Source: an uncultured Collinsella sp. (GTDB lineage Bacteria > Actinomycetota > Coriobacteriia > Coriobacteriales > Coriobacteriaceae). From it: 7,487 nt of DNA. The notes below the pieces were generated by a model. That model was not told the origin of the DNA. It did not search any database and worked only from the letters and a program-made list of their open reading frames with translations. The position numbers and the translations under genes are program-made. Each line of letters starts with the position of its first letter. Positions within the stretch are counted from its first letter, which is position 1. Of this stretch, positions 1 to 6,086 are shown in pieces. The stretch spans positions 1 through 7,487 of the forward strand of contig CABUDI010000039.1 of the NCBI GenBank assembly GCA_902490305.1. The letters are read 5' to 3'.

Positions 1-113
1 AGATATGGCACCGTGGGGACACATGTATGTCAATCCTGGTCTAACAGAGCCAAAAAGATTGTCTCCGTGAAAGCGGCGCATTTGCTTGGGTCGTCGTTAT
101 TGCGCTCGGCTTA

Positions 114-1310
114 ATGTCCGCCGGAACAACTGGCACATATAGCATTATTGCCGGCTCATTCGTTGCTCCAGTATGTGAAGATCTGGGCTTTGACTACACT
201 TCTTTTTCTTTCTATTTCACCGCGATTCTTCTTGGCCTTGCGCTTGGGCTTCCGCTTTTGAGTCGCTTCATTCCAAAAGTAATCGGCAAACCATGGCATA
301 TTTGCATTGAACTCGTCCTTATTGCCGCCGGCGCCGCAATGGCGTTCTACACCGAGGTCTGGATGTTCACCGTCTCCGCCGCAGTGATCGGCATCTGCTT
401 TTCGTTTACAACGGGCGTCTGCATGTCCGATGTCATTGACCAATGGTTCAGCAAATCGTCCGGTCTCGCCATCGGCCTCGCTTGGGGCGTTAATTCTCTC
501 TGCACGCTGTTATTGAGTCCTGTCATTACGCTGGTCATCGAGCAGCAAGGCTGGCGTACGGGATACATCGTGCTTGCGGCCGTTTCTGCAGCTATGATTT
601 TGCCTGCAAGCGCATTTATCATTCGCCTTAACCCCTCTGATCGCAATATGCTTCCGTACGGAGAGACCGCCTCCGAAACCCATGAGAGCTGCAGCGCCGA
701 TGAGCAGGAAGATGTCCTTTCGGGCATGGCACTCCGCGATGCCGCGAAAACGCCGTCTTTTATTCTCTGTGTCCTCTTGCTTTGCGTGGCGCAGCTCACC
801 TGCTGCATGAACCAGCTGTTTCCAACCTATGCAAGCGAGGTCGGTTTCAATCCTATCGTAGGAAGCTTAATGGTCTCGGCAGCTTCACTCTCCGATATCT
901 TCCTAAATCCCTTCGTGGGCAAAACATGCGACAAGCTTGGCGCTATTAAAGCAACGGTCGCATGGACAGGTGTCAGCATTCTTTCATTCCTGCTTCTTAT
1001 CATTGGCGGAAGCAATGAGACCGTTTCCATCATTGCAGCTGGTGTAAACGATGTCATGTTCGCCATCGTTGGAACCGCAATGCCGATGCTTCTCCTCTCG
1101 CTCTTTGGATCACGCGATTTTGGAAGGATCTATTCGATCGTTTGCTCAGCGGGCTATGTCGTCGGTGCTTTTGGAATGCCGGTCATGATGAAGGTTTACG
1201 GCATGGCAGGGTCATTCCAGGGAGTATTTATCTTCTGCATTGCCTGCAACCTTATGATTGCTGCGTTTGCTATCGTTTCCGGCTTTCTCAATAAGGCTGC
1301 TGAAAAGTAA
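114..1310 (+). CDS. MFS transporter paralogue 1, 5' end defective or unresolved
   Basis: This is a 12-helix-type major facilitator superfamily permease of the inner membrane. From the first Met it gives 398 residues. It aligns without gaps for most of its length with the intact transporter at 4689-5954, at about 60-65% identity by eye. Shared blocks include FYTEVWMF, MSDVIDQWF, GWRTGY, CCMNQLFPTYASEVGF and SRDFGRI. The central cytoplasmic loop is acidic and poorly conserved. ATG 114 is only the first in-frame Met and lies inside helix 1. Homology continues upstream in the same frame (codons 63-113, including AFAWVVVIALGL), but the frame reaches a TAA at 42-44 with no ATG, GTG or TTG, and no ribosome binding site precedes 114. 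The gene may have lost its start, or may be frameshifted from GTG 67. It ends in tandem TAA TAA. The gene looks more AT-rich than its paralogue. Substrate is unknown; a guanidino or carbamoyl compound is inferred from the paralogue's operon. Confidence 0.8.
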   Translation: MSAGTTGTYSIIAGSFVAPVCEDLGFDYTSFSFYFTAILLGLALGLPLLSRFIPKVIGKPWHICIELVLIAAGAAMAFYTEVWMFTVSAAVIGICFSFTTGVCMSDVIDQWFSKSSGLAIGLAWGVNSLCTLLLSPVITLVIEQQGWRTGYIVLAAVSAAMILPASAFIIRLNPSDRNMLPYGETASETHESCSADEQEDVLSGMALRDAAKTPSFILCVLLLCVAQLTCCMNQLFPTYASEVGFNPIVGSLMVSAASLSDIFLNPFVGKTCDKLGAIKATVAWTGVSILSFLLLIIGGSNETVSIIAAGVNDVMFAIVGTAMPMLLLSLFGSRDFGRIYSIVCSAGYVVGAFGMPVMMKVYGMAGSFQGVFIFCIACNLMIAAFAIVSGFLNKAAEK

Positions 1311-1344
1311 TAAGCGCCGATTGCACCGGCATAGATTGCCACGC

Positions 1345-1394
1345 AACAGGGGTCGACTCCAAGCCAGATTGGAGTCGACCCCTGTTTTCGTTTT
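1345..1394 (+). terminator. Rho-independent terminator between convergent MFS1 and TetR genes
   Basis: A perfect 18-bp inverted repeat (1345-1362 with 1369-1386, core GGGGTCGACTCC) has a 6-nt loop, GCCAGA. It is followed by TTTT, CG, TTTT at 1385-1394. It lies 34 bp after the MFS stop and 53 bp from the TetR stop. The T-rich tail is on the plus side, so it best serves the MFS gene. The same stem could also slow transcripts coming from the regulator, whose side has only a short A/T flank. Confidence 0.85.
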
Positions 1395-1447
1395 AAAGGT
1401 TGCCCGCAGGCACCATGGGCGCCAACATGCGCTTCAGCTTGGCTGGT

Positions 1448-2026
1448 CTATTTGAACATAAGCTCGACTATTCCCGCCCAAACCGCTTTCTCATCAATAT
1501 CCTCACCTTGAGCGACCGTATTGCTTGCTCCCTCCAGAACGGTATAAAGAATTTGTACGTAGAGCATTACGTCGGCGCTATCGGAAAACGCGCCAATCTC
1601 TACACCATGAAGAAGGATGTCTTTAAGCGCATCCATGGTTCGTTTGGTCGCCGTCGCTTGACGTTCCTGAACTGCAGGAATTCGATTTGCTTGAACGCTA
1701 ACCTCGGCCAGCACGCGCCGGCGCTTTTCATCGCTTCGATAGCCACCTATAACTGAATTGCCGAGCTCGATAAGCGCGGCCTTGAACCCGTCCCTATCGA
1801 CTATTAGCGAGTAGTCGCGCTGATAGTCAATGGTCGGAAACATGCTGTCCAAGAGCGTAGTGAAAATCTCCTCTTTTGAGGGAAAGTAGTAGTACACCGA
1901 CGGCTTGGATATACCGACAAAGTCGCAAATCTTTCCGATAGACGCTTTGTCATAACCGACTTCTGCCACAAGATCGTACATTGCGTCCAATATTTTTTTT
2001 CTTGTGCTCACGCTGCATTTCTCCAT
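1448..2026 (-). CDS. TetR-family transcriptional regulator
   Basis: This 192-residue protein has the usual TetR length and layout. The N-terminal three-helix DNA-binding domain spans roughly residues 8-55, with the helix-turn-helix at about 28-48 (ICDFVGISKPSVYYYF). That segment carries the family signature of a Gly turn, a K-x-S-x-YYYF recognition helix and then S-KEEIF. The rest (about 60-192) is the helical ligand-binding and dimer domain, which is poorly conserved and does not reveal the ligand. The start at 2026 is supported by GGAAGTG about 8 nt upstream on the minus strand (2034-2040). The gene is divergent from the enzyme operon and faces a shared 224-bp control region with two operator-like repeats, the normal arrangement for a self-regulating local repressor. 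It probably represses the deiminase-carbamoyltransferase-transporter operon until a pathway substrate or product binds. Function as a repressor rather than an activator is inferred from the family. Confidence 0.93.
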   Translation of the reverse strand: MEKCSVSTRKKILDAMYDLVAEVGYDKASIGKICDFVGISKPSVYYYFPSKEEIFTTLLDSMFPTIDYQRDYSLIVDRDGFKAALIELGNSVIGGYRSDEKRRRVLAEVSVQANRIPAVQERQATATKRTMDALKDILLHGVEIGAFSDSADVMLYVQILYTVLEGASNTVAQGEDIDEKAVWAGIVELMFK

Positions 2027-2098
2027 TGCAAATCACTTCCGCACTACCAACATTATTAAGGATGGCAACGGAATATCAGTTCGTGTCCAAACATGACC

Positions 2099-2123
2099 AC
2101 TATATACGGCGAACGGTATGTAT
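2099..2123 (-). promoter_or_regulatory. Operator A with TATAGT -10-like box, facing the TetR gene
   Basis: The plus strand has CGAACGGTATGTAT at 2110-2123, nearly identical to operator B (CGAACGGTAGGTAT). On the minus strand this reads TACCG, nine bases, then TATAGT (2104-2099), directed at the regulator gene about 70 bp away. The left half of the palindrome is degenerate, so only one half-site is well kept; an alternative reading is ATAC-N8-GTAT (2104-2119). No convincing -35 is present. It likely mediates autoregulation by the TetR protein; this is inferred from position and repetition. Confidence 0.5.
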
Positions 2124-2154
2124 CAGTAGGCGAGCGGCAATTATTCAAAATTAT

Positions 2155-2175
2155 CTACCGAACGGTAGGTATAGT
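2155..2175 (+). promoter_or_regulatory. Operator B with TATAGT -10-like box, facing the enzyme operon
   Basis: CTACCG-AA-CGGTAG (2155-2168) is a perfect 6+6 palindrome with a 2-nt centre, typical of a TetR-family operator. Reading forward, TACCG is followed by nine bases and TATAGT (2170-2175), exactly the geometry seen at operator A on the opposite strand. A second small palindrome, TATAGTA-G-TACTATA (2170-2184), overlaps it and offers TACTAT as an alternative -10. Repressor bound here would cover the promoter. No consensus -35 is visible, so the exact promoter assignment is tentative. Confidence 0.55.
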
Positions 2176-2195
2176 AGTACTATAGCAGGTGAAAC

Positions 2196-2228
2196 CCCGC
2201 TATTGTCGCGGCCGGACAGCATCGCGGG
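2196..2228 (+). promoter_or_regulatory. Leader stem-loop upstream of the deiminase RBS
   Basis: CCCGC (2196-2200) pairs with GCGGG (2224-2228), and TGTC (2204-2207) pairs with GACA (2215-2218) around a GCGGCCG loop, with an internal loop between the two stems. It lies just downstream of the inferred transcription start and ends about 10 nt before the ribosome binding site, so it may protect the 5' end of the message or tune translation. No known riboswitch class is recognised. Confidence 0.3.
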
Positions 2229-2237
2229 AAACCCGAC

Positions 2238-2244
2238 GGAAGGA
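2238..2244 (+). promoter_or_regulatory. Ribosome binding site of the deiminase gene
   Basis: GGAAGGA sits 6 nt before ATG 2251. This decides the start. The reading frame is open further upstream to 1981, but that extension crosses the operators and reads through the divergent promoter region, so it is not coding. Confidence 0.85.
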
Positions 2245-2250
2245 CCAACC

Positions 2251-3489
2251 ATGTACGAGAACTATCGTATGCCGGGCGAGTTCGAGAAGCGCTCCAACGT
2301 CTATGTGACATGGCTTCCCGATTACATCCGTGCAGAGGGCTACGATAACCGCCAGCCCTGCGTTGACGTGATCAAGGCTCTGCTCGAGTATGGCGACGTT
2401 ACGGTCAACCTCAATTGCGGCACCCCCGGCTCCTATGAGGAGGCTTGCTCGCGCCTGAAGGAGGAGGGGGTTGATCTCGATCGCATCGAGATCACGCAGT
2501 TCGAAGACTCCAACTTCTATGTCCGCGACAACGGTCCCAGCATCATGGTCGACGACAAGGGCCATTCTTATATGGTCAACCCCGCTTGGACCTATTACGG
2601 CGTGTGGGACAAGAACTCCCCGGAGTGCCAGTCCGCACGTAAGGCAGCCGTTCACATGGCGGTTGCGCTCGGTTGCTTCGATATCGTCAATTCCGAAATG
2701 GTTTCGGAGGGCGGCGACCGCGAGTTTGACGGTCACGGCACTCTGATCGCCATCGAGGACACGGAATGCCGCAAGCGTAATCCCGAGTTCACGAAAGAGG
2801 AAATAGAGGCCGAGTATAAGCGCATCTACAACCTCAACAAGGTTATCTGGCTTCCGCAGCCTATGCTCGAGGACGACGACTATCGACTGGGTATCCTCGA
2901 CGAGAAGGAAGACGGAACTCCCGTCTTTGGCATGAGCTTTGCAGCTCACATTGATGAGATGTGTCGCTTTATCACTCCGAACAAGATTCTTCTTGCCGAG
3001 GTGTCCGATGAAGAGGCAGCCTCGAGCAAGGCTGGAGCAGAGTCTCGTCGCCGCATTGAGGCAGCCTACGAGATCCTGAGCAACGAAACGGACTGGGAGG
3101 GCAAGCCCTTCGAGATCGTTCGTATGCCCACCGCCGAGCCTATTGAAGTCGTTATCGCCCCTGGCGATGAAGATTACGAGCTCTATAAGGGCTTCATCGA
3201 CGAAATGGGCGGCAAGTTTATGGATGGCACCCCCTGGCCCGAGGGCCCCGTCCACTTCTACGCCGCAGCGAGCTACTGCAACTTCCTGATTTGCAACGGC
3301 GTCGTTCTTGGCCAGCGTTATTACCACGAGGGCATGAGCGAGGTCGTGAAAGAGAAGGATGAGCAGGCCAAGGCAGTTCTTGAGAGCTGCTTCCCCGATC
3401 GCAAGGTCATCATGATTGATTCCCTCGCGCTTAACCTGTCCGGCGGCGGCGTGCACTGCTGGACTAAGGACGTGGCGGCCAGTCGTTAG
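2251..3489 (+). CDS. Agmatine deiminase / peptidylarginine deiminase family hydrolase
   Basis: This 412-residue cytoplasmic enzyme belongs to the guanidino-modifying superfamily, PAD_porph / agmatine deiminase branch. The family hydrolyses a guanidino group to a ureido group plus ammonia through a Cys thiouronium intermediate. Visible catalytic elements, in order, are VRDNGP (Asp93), SEGGD (Glu153), DGHGT (160-164), HID (His233, Asp235) and GGGVHC (Cys403). These match the Asp, Glu, His, Asp, Cys set I recall for Enterococcus agmatine deiminase. It is 30-45 residues longer than typical agmatine deiminases (about 365-380). Extra sequence lies between the DGHGT and HID motifs (about 165-232) and between HID and Cys403. 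The usual Trp before RD is Tyr91, and the usual GHVD is AHID. There is no signal peptide, unlike secreted Porphyromonas PAD. It is the first gene of a TetR-controlled operon with a carbamoyltransferase and MFS permease. Agmatine is the default substrate; another guanidino compound is quite possible. Confidence 0.88.
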   Translation: MYENYRMPGEFEKRSNVYVTWLPDYIRAEGYDNRQPCVDVIKALLEYGDVTVNLNCGTPGSYEEACSRLKEEGVDLDRIEITQFEDSNFYVRDNGPSIMVDDKGHSYMVNPAWTYYGVWDKNSPECQSARKAAVHMAVALGCFDIVNSEMVSEGGDREFDGHGTLIAIEDTECRKRNPEFTKEEIEAEYKRIYNLNKVIWLPQPMLEDDDYRLGILDEKEDGTPVFGMSFAAHIDEMCRFITPNKILLAEVSDEEAASSKAGAESRRRIEAAYEILSNETDWEGKPFEIVRMPTAEPIEVVIAPGDEDYELYKGFIDEMGGKFMDGTPWPEGPVHFYAAASYCNFLICNGVVLGQRYYHEGMSEVVKEKDEQAKAVLESCFPDRKVIMIDSLALNLSGGGVHCWTKDVAASR

Positions 3490-3491
3490 TG

Positions 3492-3568
3492 AGCCTTAGA
3501 GCCTGCGCTCTTTGGCTTAGGCGCCACATGTACCGCTCCCCGAGGGATATCCGTGTTTTCCTCGGGGA
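3492..3568 (+). promoter_or_regulatory. Two intercistronic stem-loops between deiminase and carbamoyltransferase
   Basis: The 123-bp gap holds two hairpins. The first pairs AGCC/GGCT and AGAGC/GCTCT (3492-3502 with 3507-3517) around a CTGC loop, starting just after the stop. The second has a 9-bp perfect stem (3537-3545 with 3560-3568, core CCCCGAGG) and a 14-nt loop. Neither has an immediate T run, so full termination is unlikely; mRNA processing or stability control is more plausible. Downstream, 3579-3598 is very AT-rich with a GATAAT -10-like sequence but no clear -35. The next gene's RBS is AAAGGA at 3600-3605. Confidence 0.5.
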
Positions 3569-3612
3569 CACATTCAACAATAATTTTGATAATAATTCGA
3601 AAGGAAATAGGC

Positions 3613-4677
3613 ATGAACAACAGCCTCCGCGGTCGCGACTACATCAACATCCATGATCTCTCCTCCGAGGATTTCCGCTATCTCATCGATCTTGCCTGGA
3701 ACCTTAAGGCTCAGAAGAAGTCTGGTGTCGACCAGCGCTACTTCCCCGGCAAAAACGTCCTCGCCAACTTTGAGTGGGGCTCGACCCGTACTCGTTGCGC
3801 ATTCGAGACCTCCTGCAACGATTTGGGCATGGGCTTCACTTATCTGACCAACTCCCACATGGGTGACTGCGAGACCGTCAAGGACGCCATGCGCGTCTTT
3901 AACGGCATGTATGATCTCATCGTCTATCGCGCACAGAAGGACGAGCAGTTCCTCTATGACGTCGCCGACCTGGTTGACATTCCGGTCATCAATGCCCTTA
4001 CTCTCGGCGATCACCCGACTCAGATGCTCGCTGACGCTCTTACGATGGAAGAGCAATGGGGCGGTTTGCGTACGAGCCGCGGCAAGAAGATGGCTTTCGT
4101 TGGCAACTGCGCCGGCGCCCCGGTGTGGTATGGCCGTCTGTGCGCTATGCTCGACATGGACTTCCTCGCCATCGGCCCCGACGACCTCCGTCATCAGATG
4201 TGCAAGGAAATGATCGAAGAGGTGGAGGCCTGCTACGCCAAGTACGCTCCCAATAGGACCTTTACCATCACCTCTGACCTCGATGCCCTGGATGGCGTTG
4301 ACGTTATCGTTACCGAGGAGTGGCGCTACATCAACCCCGAGTGCGGCGAAGAGGTTCTGGATCCCGACGACTACAACTCCTGGCTGGGCGATGCCGAGTC
4401 TTTGTACCCCTATCGCGTCACCAGCGAGCTGTGCAAGCGCACCAACAATCCCGACATCTTCTGCATGCATGAGCTTCCCTCTGTCCATAACGCAGATCAC
4501 CGTGTCGGCAAAATGCTCCTCGACCAGTGCAAGAACGACCTCCATCGCGAAATCATCACCGAGGGCTTTGAGATTGCCGACGAGTGCTTTGAGGCCAACG
4601 CTTCGGTCATCTTCCGTGAGGCAGAGAACCGTCAGCACACCATCAAGGCCGTTATGTGTGCCCTTCTGGGTCTCTAG
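3613..4677 (+). CDS. Ornithine/putrescine-type carbamoyltransferase with altered active site
   Basis: This 354-residue enzyme belongs to the aspartate/ornithine carbamoyltransferase family. The N-terminal carbamoyl-phosphate domain shows STRTR (57-61), then NALTLGDHPTQMLAD (128-141), where His134-Gln137 is the HPxQ motif. The C-terminal amine-binding domain ends in REAENRQHTIKAVM, very OTC-like. The start at 3613 follows AAAGGA by 7 nt; an in-frame ATG at 3553 lies in the hairpin and is rejected. In an operon with a deiminase it should run catabolically, turning a carbamoylated amine plus phosphate into amine plus carbamoyl phosphate. It is atypical. The amine-site HCLP motif is HELP (286-289, Glu287 for Cys). 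The TDVWxSMG-type loop is TEEWRYIN (234-241), with Glu for Asp and no SMG. The usual GDARNN-type loop is GNCAGAP (164-170). It also ends without the extra C-terminal helix I recall in putrescine carbamoyltransferase. Family assignment is firm; the substrate is not. Confidence 0.9.
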   Translation: MNNSLRGRDYINIHDLSSEDFRYLIDLAWNLKAQKKSGVDQRYFPGKNVLANFEWGSTRTRCAFETSCNDLGMGFTYLTNSHMGDCETVKDAMRVFNGMYDLIVYRAQKDEQFLYDVADLVDIPVINALTLGDHPTQMLADALTMEEQWGGLRTSRGKKMAFVGNCAGAPVWYGRLCAMLDMDFLAIGPDDLRHQMCKEMIEEVEACYAKYAPNRTFTITSDLDALDGVDVIVTEEWRYINPECGEEVLDPDDYNSWLGDAESLYPYRVTSELCKRTNNPDIFCMHELPSVHNADHRVGKMLLDQCKNDLHREIITEGFEIADECFEANASVIFREAENRQHTIKAVMCALLGL

Positions 4678-4680
4678 GAG
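4676..4680 (+). promoter_or_regulatory. Ribosome binding site of MFS2, overlapping the upstream stop codon
   Basis: AGGAG begins inside the TAG stop of the carbamoyltransferase (4675-4677) and lies 8 nt before ATG 4689. The overlap means ribosomes finishing the enzyme can reload on the transporter, so the two are translationally coupled. It also fixes 4689, not an ATG at 4656 inside the preceding gene, as the start. Confidence 0.85.
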
Positions 4681-4688
4681 CTGTATCA

Positions 4689-5954
4689 ATGGAAAATGCA
4701 AAGTTAAAGAGCAGCAAGGTTTACGCATGGGTTCTCGTAATCGCGCTCGGCCTTATGTCTGCCGGCACGACCGGATCCTATAGCGTCATCGCGGGCTCCT
4801 TCGTCGCACCCGTGTGCGAGGAGTTCGGGTTTGACTATTCCATCTTCTCGTATTACTTCACCGCAACGCTCATTGGTCTTGCGGCAGCTCTTCCGTTTGT
4901 CGGAAAACTCATTCCCAAGGTCGTTGGCAAGGTTTGGCTCCCCGTTGTCGAGCTTATTTTGCTTGCTGCCGGCGCAGGCATGGCCTTCTACACCGAAGTC
5001 TGGATGTTCATCGCCGCTGGCGCCCTGATTGGCGTTTGCTTCGCCTTCACCACCGGCGTCGCCATGTCCGACGTTATTGACCAGTGGTTCAAAAAATCTG
5101 GTGGCCTGGCAATCGGTCTCGCTTGGGCAGTGAACTCGATTTACATGCTCATCATGAGCCCCGTCATCACCTCTGTCATCGAGGCCGCTGGCTGGAGGAC
5201 TGGCTATCTGGTGCTCGCTGGCGTCTCCGCCGTGCTCATTCTCCCCGCTTCCGTCCTGATTATTCGCTATAAGCCTCAGGACAAGGGCATGCTGCCCTAT
5301 GGCTACGTCGAGGGCGAGACGGTCACCGAGACCGAGGAGACGACCGAGGATAGCACGCGTGGCGTTAGCTATGCGCGCGCCATTAAGTCGCCTGCCTTCT
5401 TCTTCTGCATCGGCTTCCTCTGTCTCGTTCAGCTCACTTGCTGCATGAACCAGCTCTTCCCGACGTATGCTTCCGAGGTTGGTTTTAGCCCCATGGTGGG
5501 CGGCTTCATGGTATCCGCTGCATCGCTCTTCGATCTGTTCCTCAATCCGATCGTCGGCACCACTTGCGATAGGTTCGGCAGCACGAAGGCCATTCTGGGC
5601 TGGCTCGCTGTCTCCATCCTCTCCTTTGTCATGCTCATGATGAGCAGCGGCAACTCGACGCTCAGCATCCTCGCATCAGGCGTGAACGACGTAATGTACG
5701 TCATCGCTGGCACTGCCCTGACCGTTTTGGTTATGGATGTCTTTGGCTCCCGCGATTTCGGTCGCATCTTCGCGCTGATCTGCTCCGTGGGCTATATCGT
5801 CGGCGCCTTTGGCATGCCCGTTATGATGAAGGTCTATGAGCTTGTCGGCTCCTTCCAGGGCGTCTTCATCTTCTGCATCGCATGCAACGTTATTATCGGC
5901 CTGTTCTTGCTGCTGGCAAAAAAGACTGGTAAGAACCTCTCCTGGGACGAATAG
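4689..5954 (+). CDS. MFS transporter paralogue 2 of the deiminase operon
   Basis: This 421-residue inner-membrane permease has the usual 12-helix MFS form. Six hydrophobic helices span about residues 12-193, followed by a hydrophilic, Glu/Thr-rich cytoplasmic loop (about 194-233, with TETEETTED) and six more helices (about 235-410). The tail KKTGKNLSWDE is short and charged. Segments such as GTTCDRFGSTK (290-300) resemble MFS motif A in the second half. The gene lies 11 bp after the carbamoyltransferase and its RBS overlaps that stop, so it is the third member of the same operon. It probably imports the guanidino substrate or exchanges it for the amine product. This role is normally filled by an APC-family antiporter in agmatine deiminase operons. 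It is a close paralogue of the gene at 114-1310, which supplies useful alignment of the N-terminus. The transported compound cannot be read from the sequence. Confidence 0.92.
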   Translation: MENAKLKSSKVYAWVLVIALGLMSAGTTGSYSVIAGSFVAPVCEEFGFDYSIFSYYFTATLIGLAAALPFVGKLIPKVVGKVWLPVVELILLAAGAGMAFYTEVWMFIAAGALIGVCFAFTTGVAMSDVIDQWFKKSGGLAIGLAWAVNSIYMLIMSPVITSVIEAAGWRTGYLVLAGVSAVLILPASVLIIRYKPQDKGMLPYGYVEGETVTETEETTEDSTRGVSYARAIKSPAFFFCIGFLCLVQLTCCMNQLFPTYASEVGFSPMVGGFMVSAASLFDLFLNPIVGTTCDRFGSTKAILGWLAVSILSFVMLMMSSGNSTLSILASGVNDVMYVIAGTALTVLVMDVFGSRDFGRIFALICSVGYIVGAFGMPVMMKVYELVGSFQGVFIFCIACNVIIGLFLLLAKKTGKNLSWDE

Positions 5955-6004
5955 TTCGATTCGTCTTAGACATACGCTGTAGGGCTTAACCTGCAGCCGC
6001 TTTG

Positions 6005-6033
6005 GGGCATCGACTAACATCGGTGCCCTTTTT
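6005..6033 (+). terminator. Rho-independent terminator of the deiminase operon
   Basis: A 9-bp stem (6005-6013 with 6020-6028, GGGCATCGA against TCGGTGCCC, one G-U pair) with a CTAACA loop is followed directly by TTTTT (6029-6033). It lies 50 bp after the MFS2 stop and ends the operon. Confidence 0.9.
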
Positions 6034-6038
6034 CATCG

Positions 6039-6071
6039 AATGTGACAAAGGAGCAGCCACTTTGTCACATT
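6039..6071. repeat. 12-bp inverted repeat, TGTGACAAAG hairpin
   Basis: AATGTGACAAAG (6039-6050) and CTTTGTCACATT (6060-6071) are perfect reverse complements around the 9-nt loop GAGCAGCCA. It follows the operon terminator by 5 bp and has no T tail of its own. The same TGTGACAAAG core recurs at 6354-6363, which suggests a dispersed intergenic repeat rather than a gene-specific site. Confidence 0.8.
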
Positions 6072-6086
6072 GAGTGGCATGTAAAT

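Noticed and set aside
1258..1756. Small plus-strand frames of 65 and 118 codons around the MFS1 3' end and TetR gene
   Set aside because: They cross the terminator hairpin or lie antisense to the TetR gene and show no coding signs.
2196..2244. Guanidine riboswitch upstream of the guanidine-hydrolase operon
   Set aside because: The leader is short and the only fold seen is one simple stem-loop; I could not find the conserved ACGR-loop hairpin pair or other hallmark of guanidine riboswitch classes.
1981..2250. N-terminal extension of the deiminase frame upstream of ATG 2251
   Set aside because: It crosses both operators and the divergent promoter region, has no homology to the family, and the strong GGAAGGA RBS points to 2251.
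2200..3456. 418-codon open frame on the minus strand opposite the deiminase gene
   Set aside because: It is a mirror of the GC-rich third-position pattern of the real gene; there is no RBS and no recognisable family, and the plus-strand enzyme has all its catalytic motifs.
3574..4728. 384-codon open frame on the minus strand opposite the carbamoyltransferase
   Set aside because: It is a shadow of a real gene with clear STRTR and HPTQ motifs on the plus strand; it also runs through the intercistronic hairpin and into MFS2.
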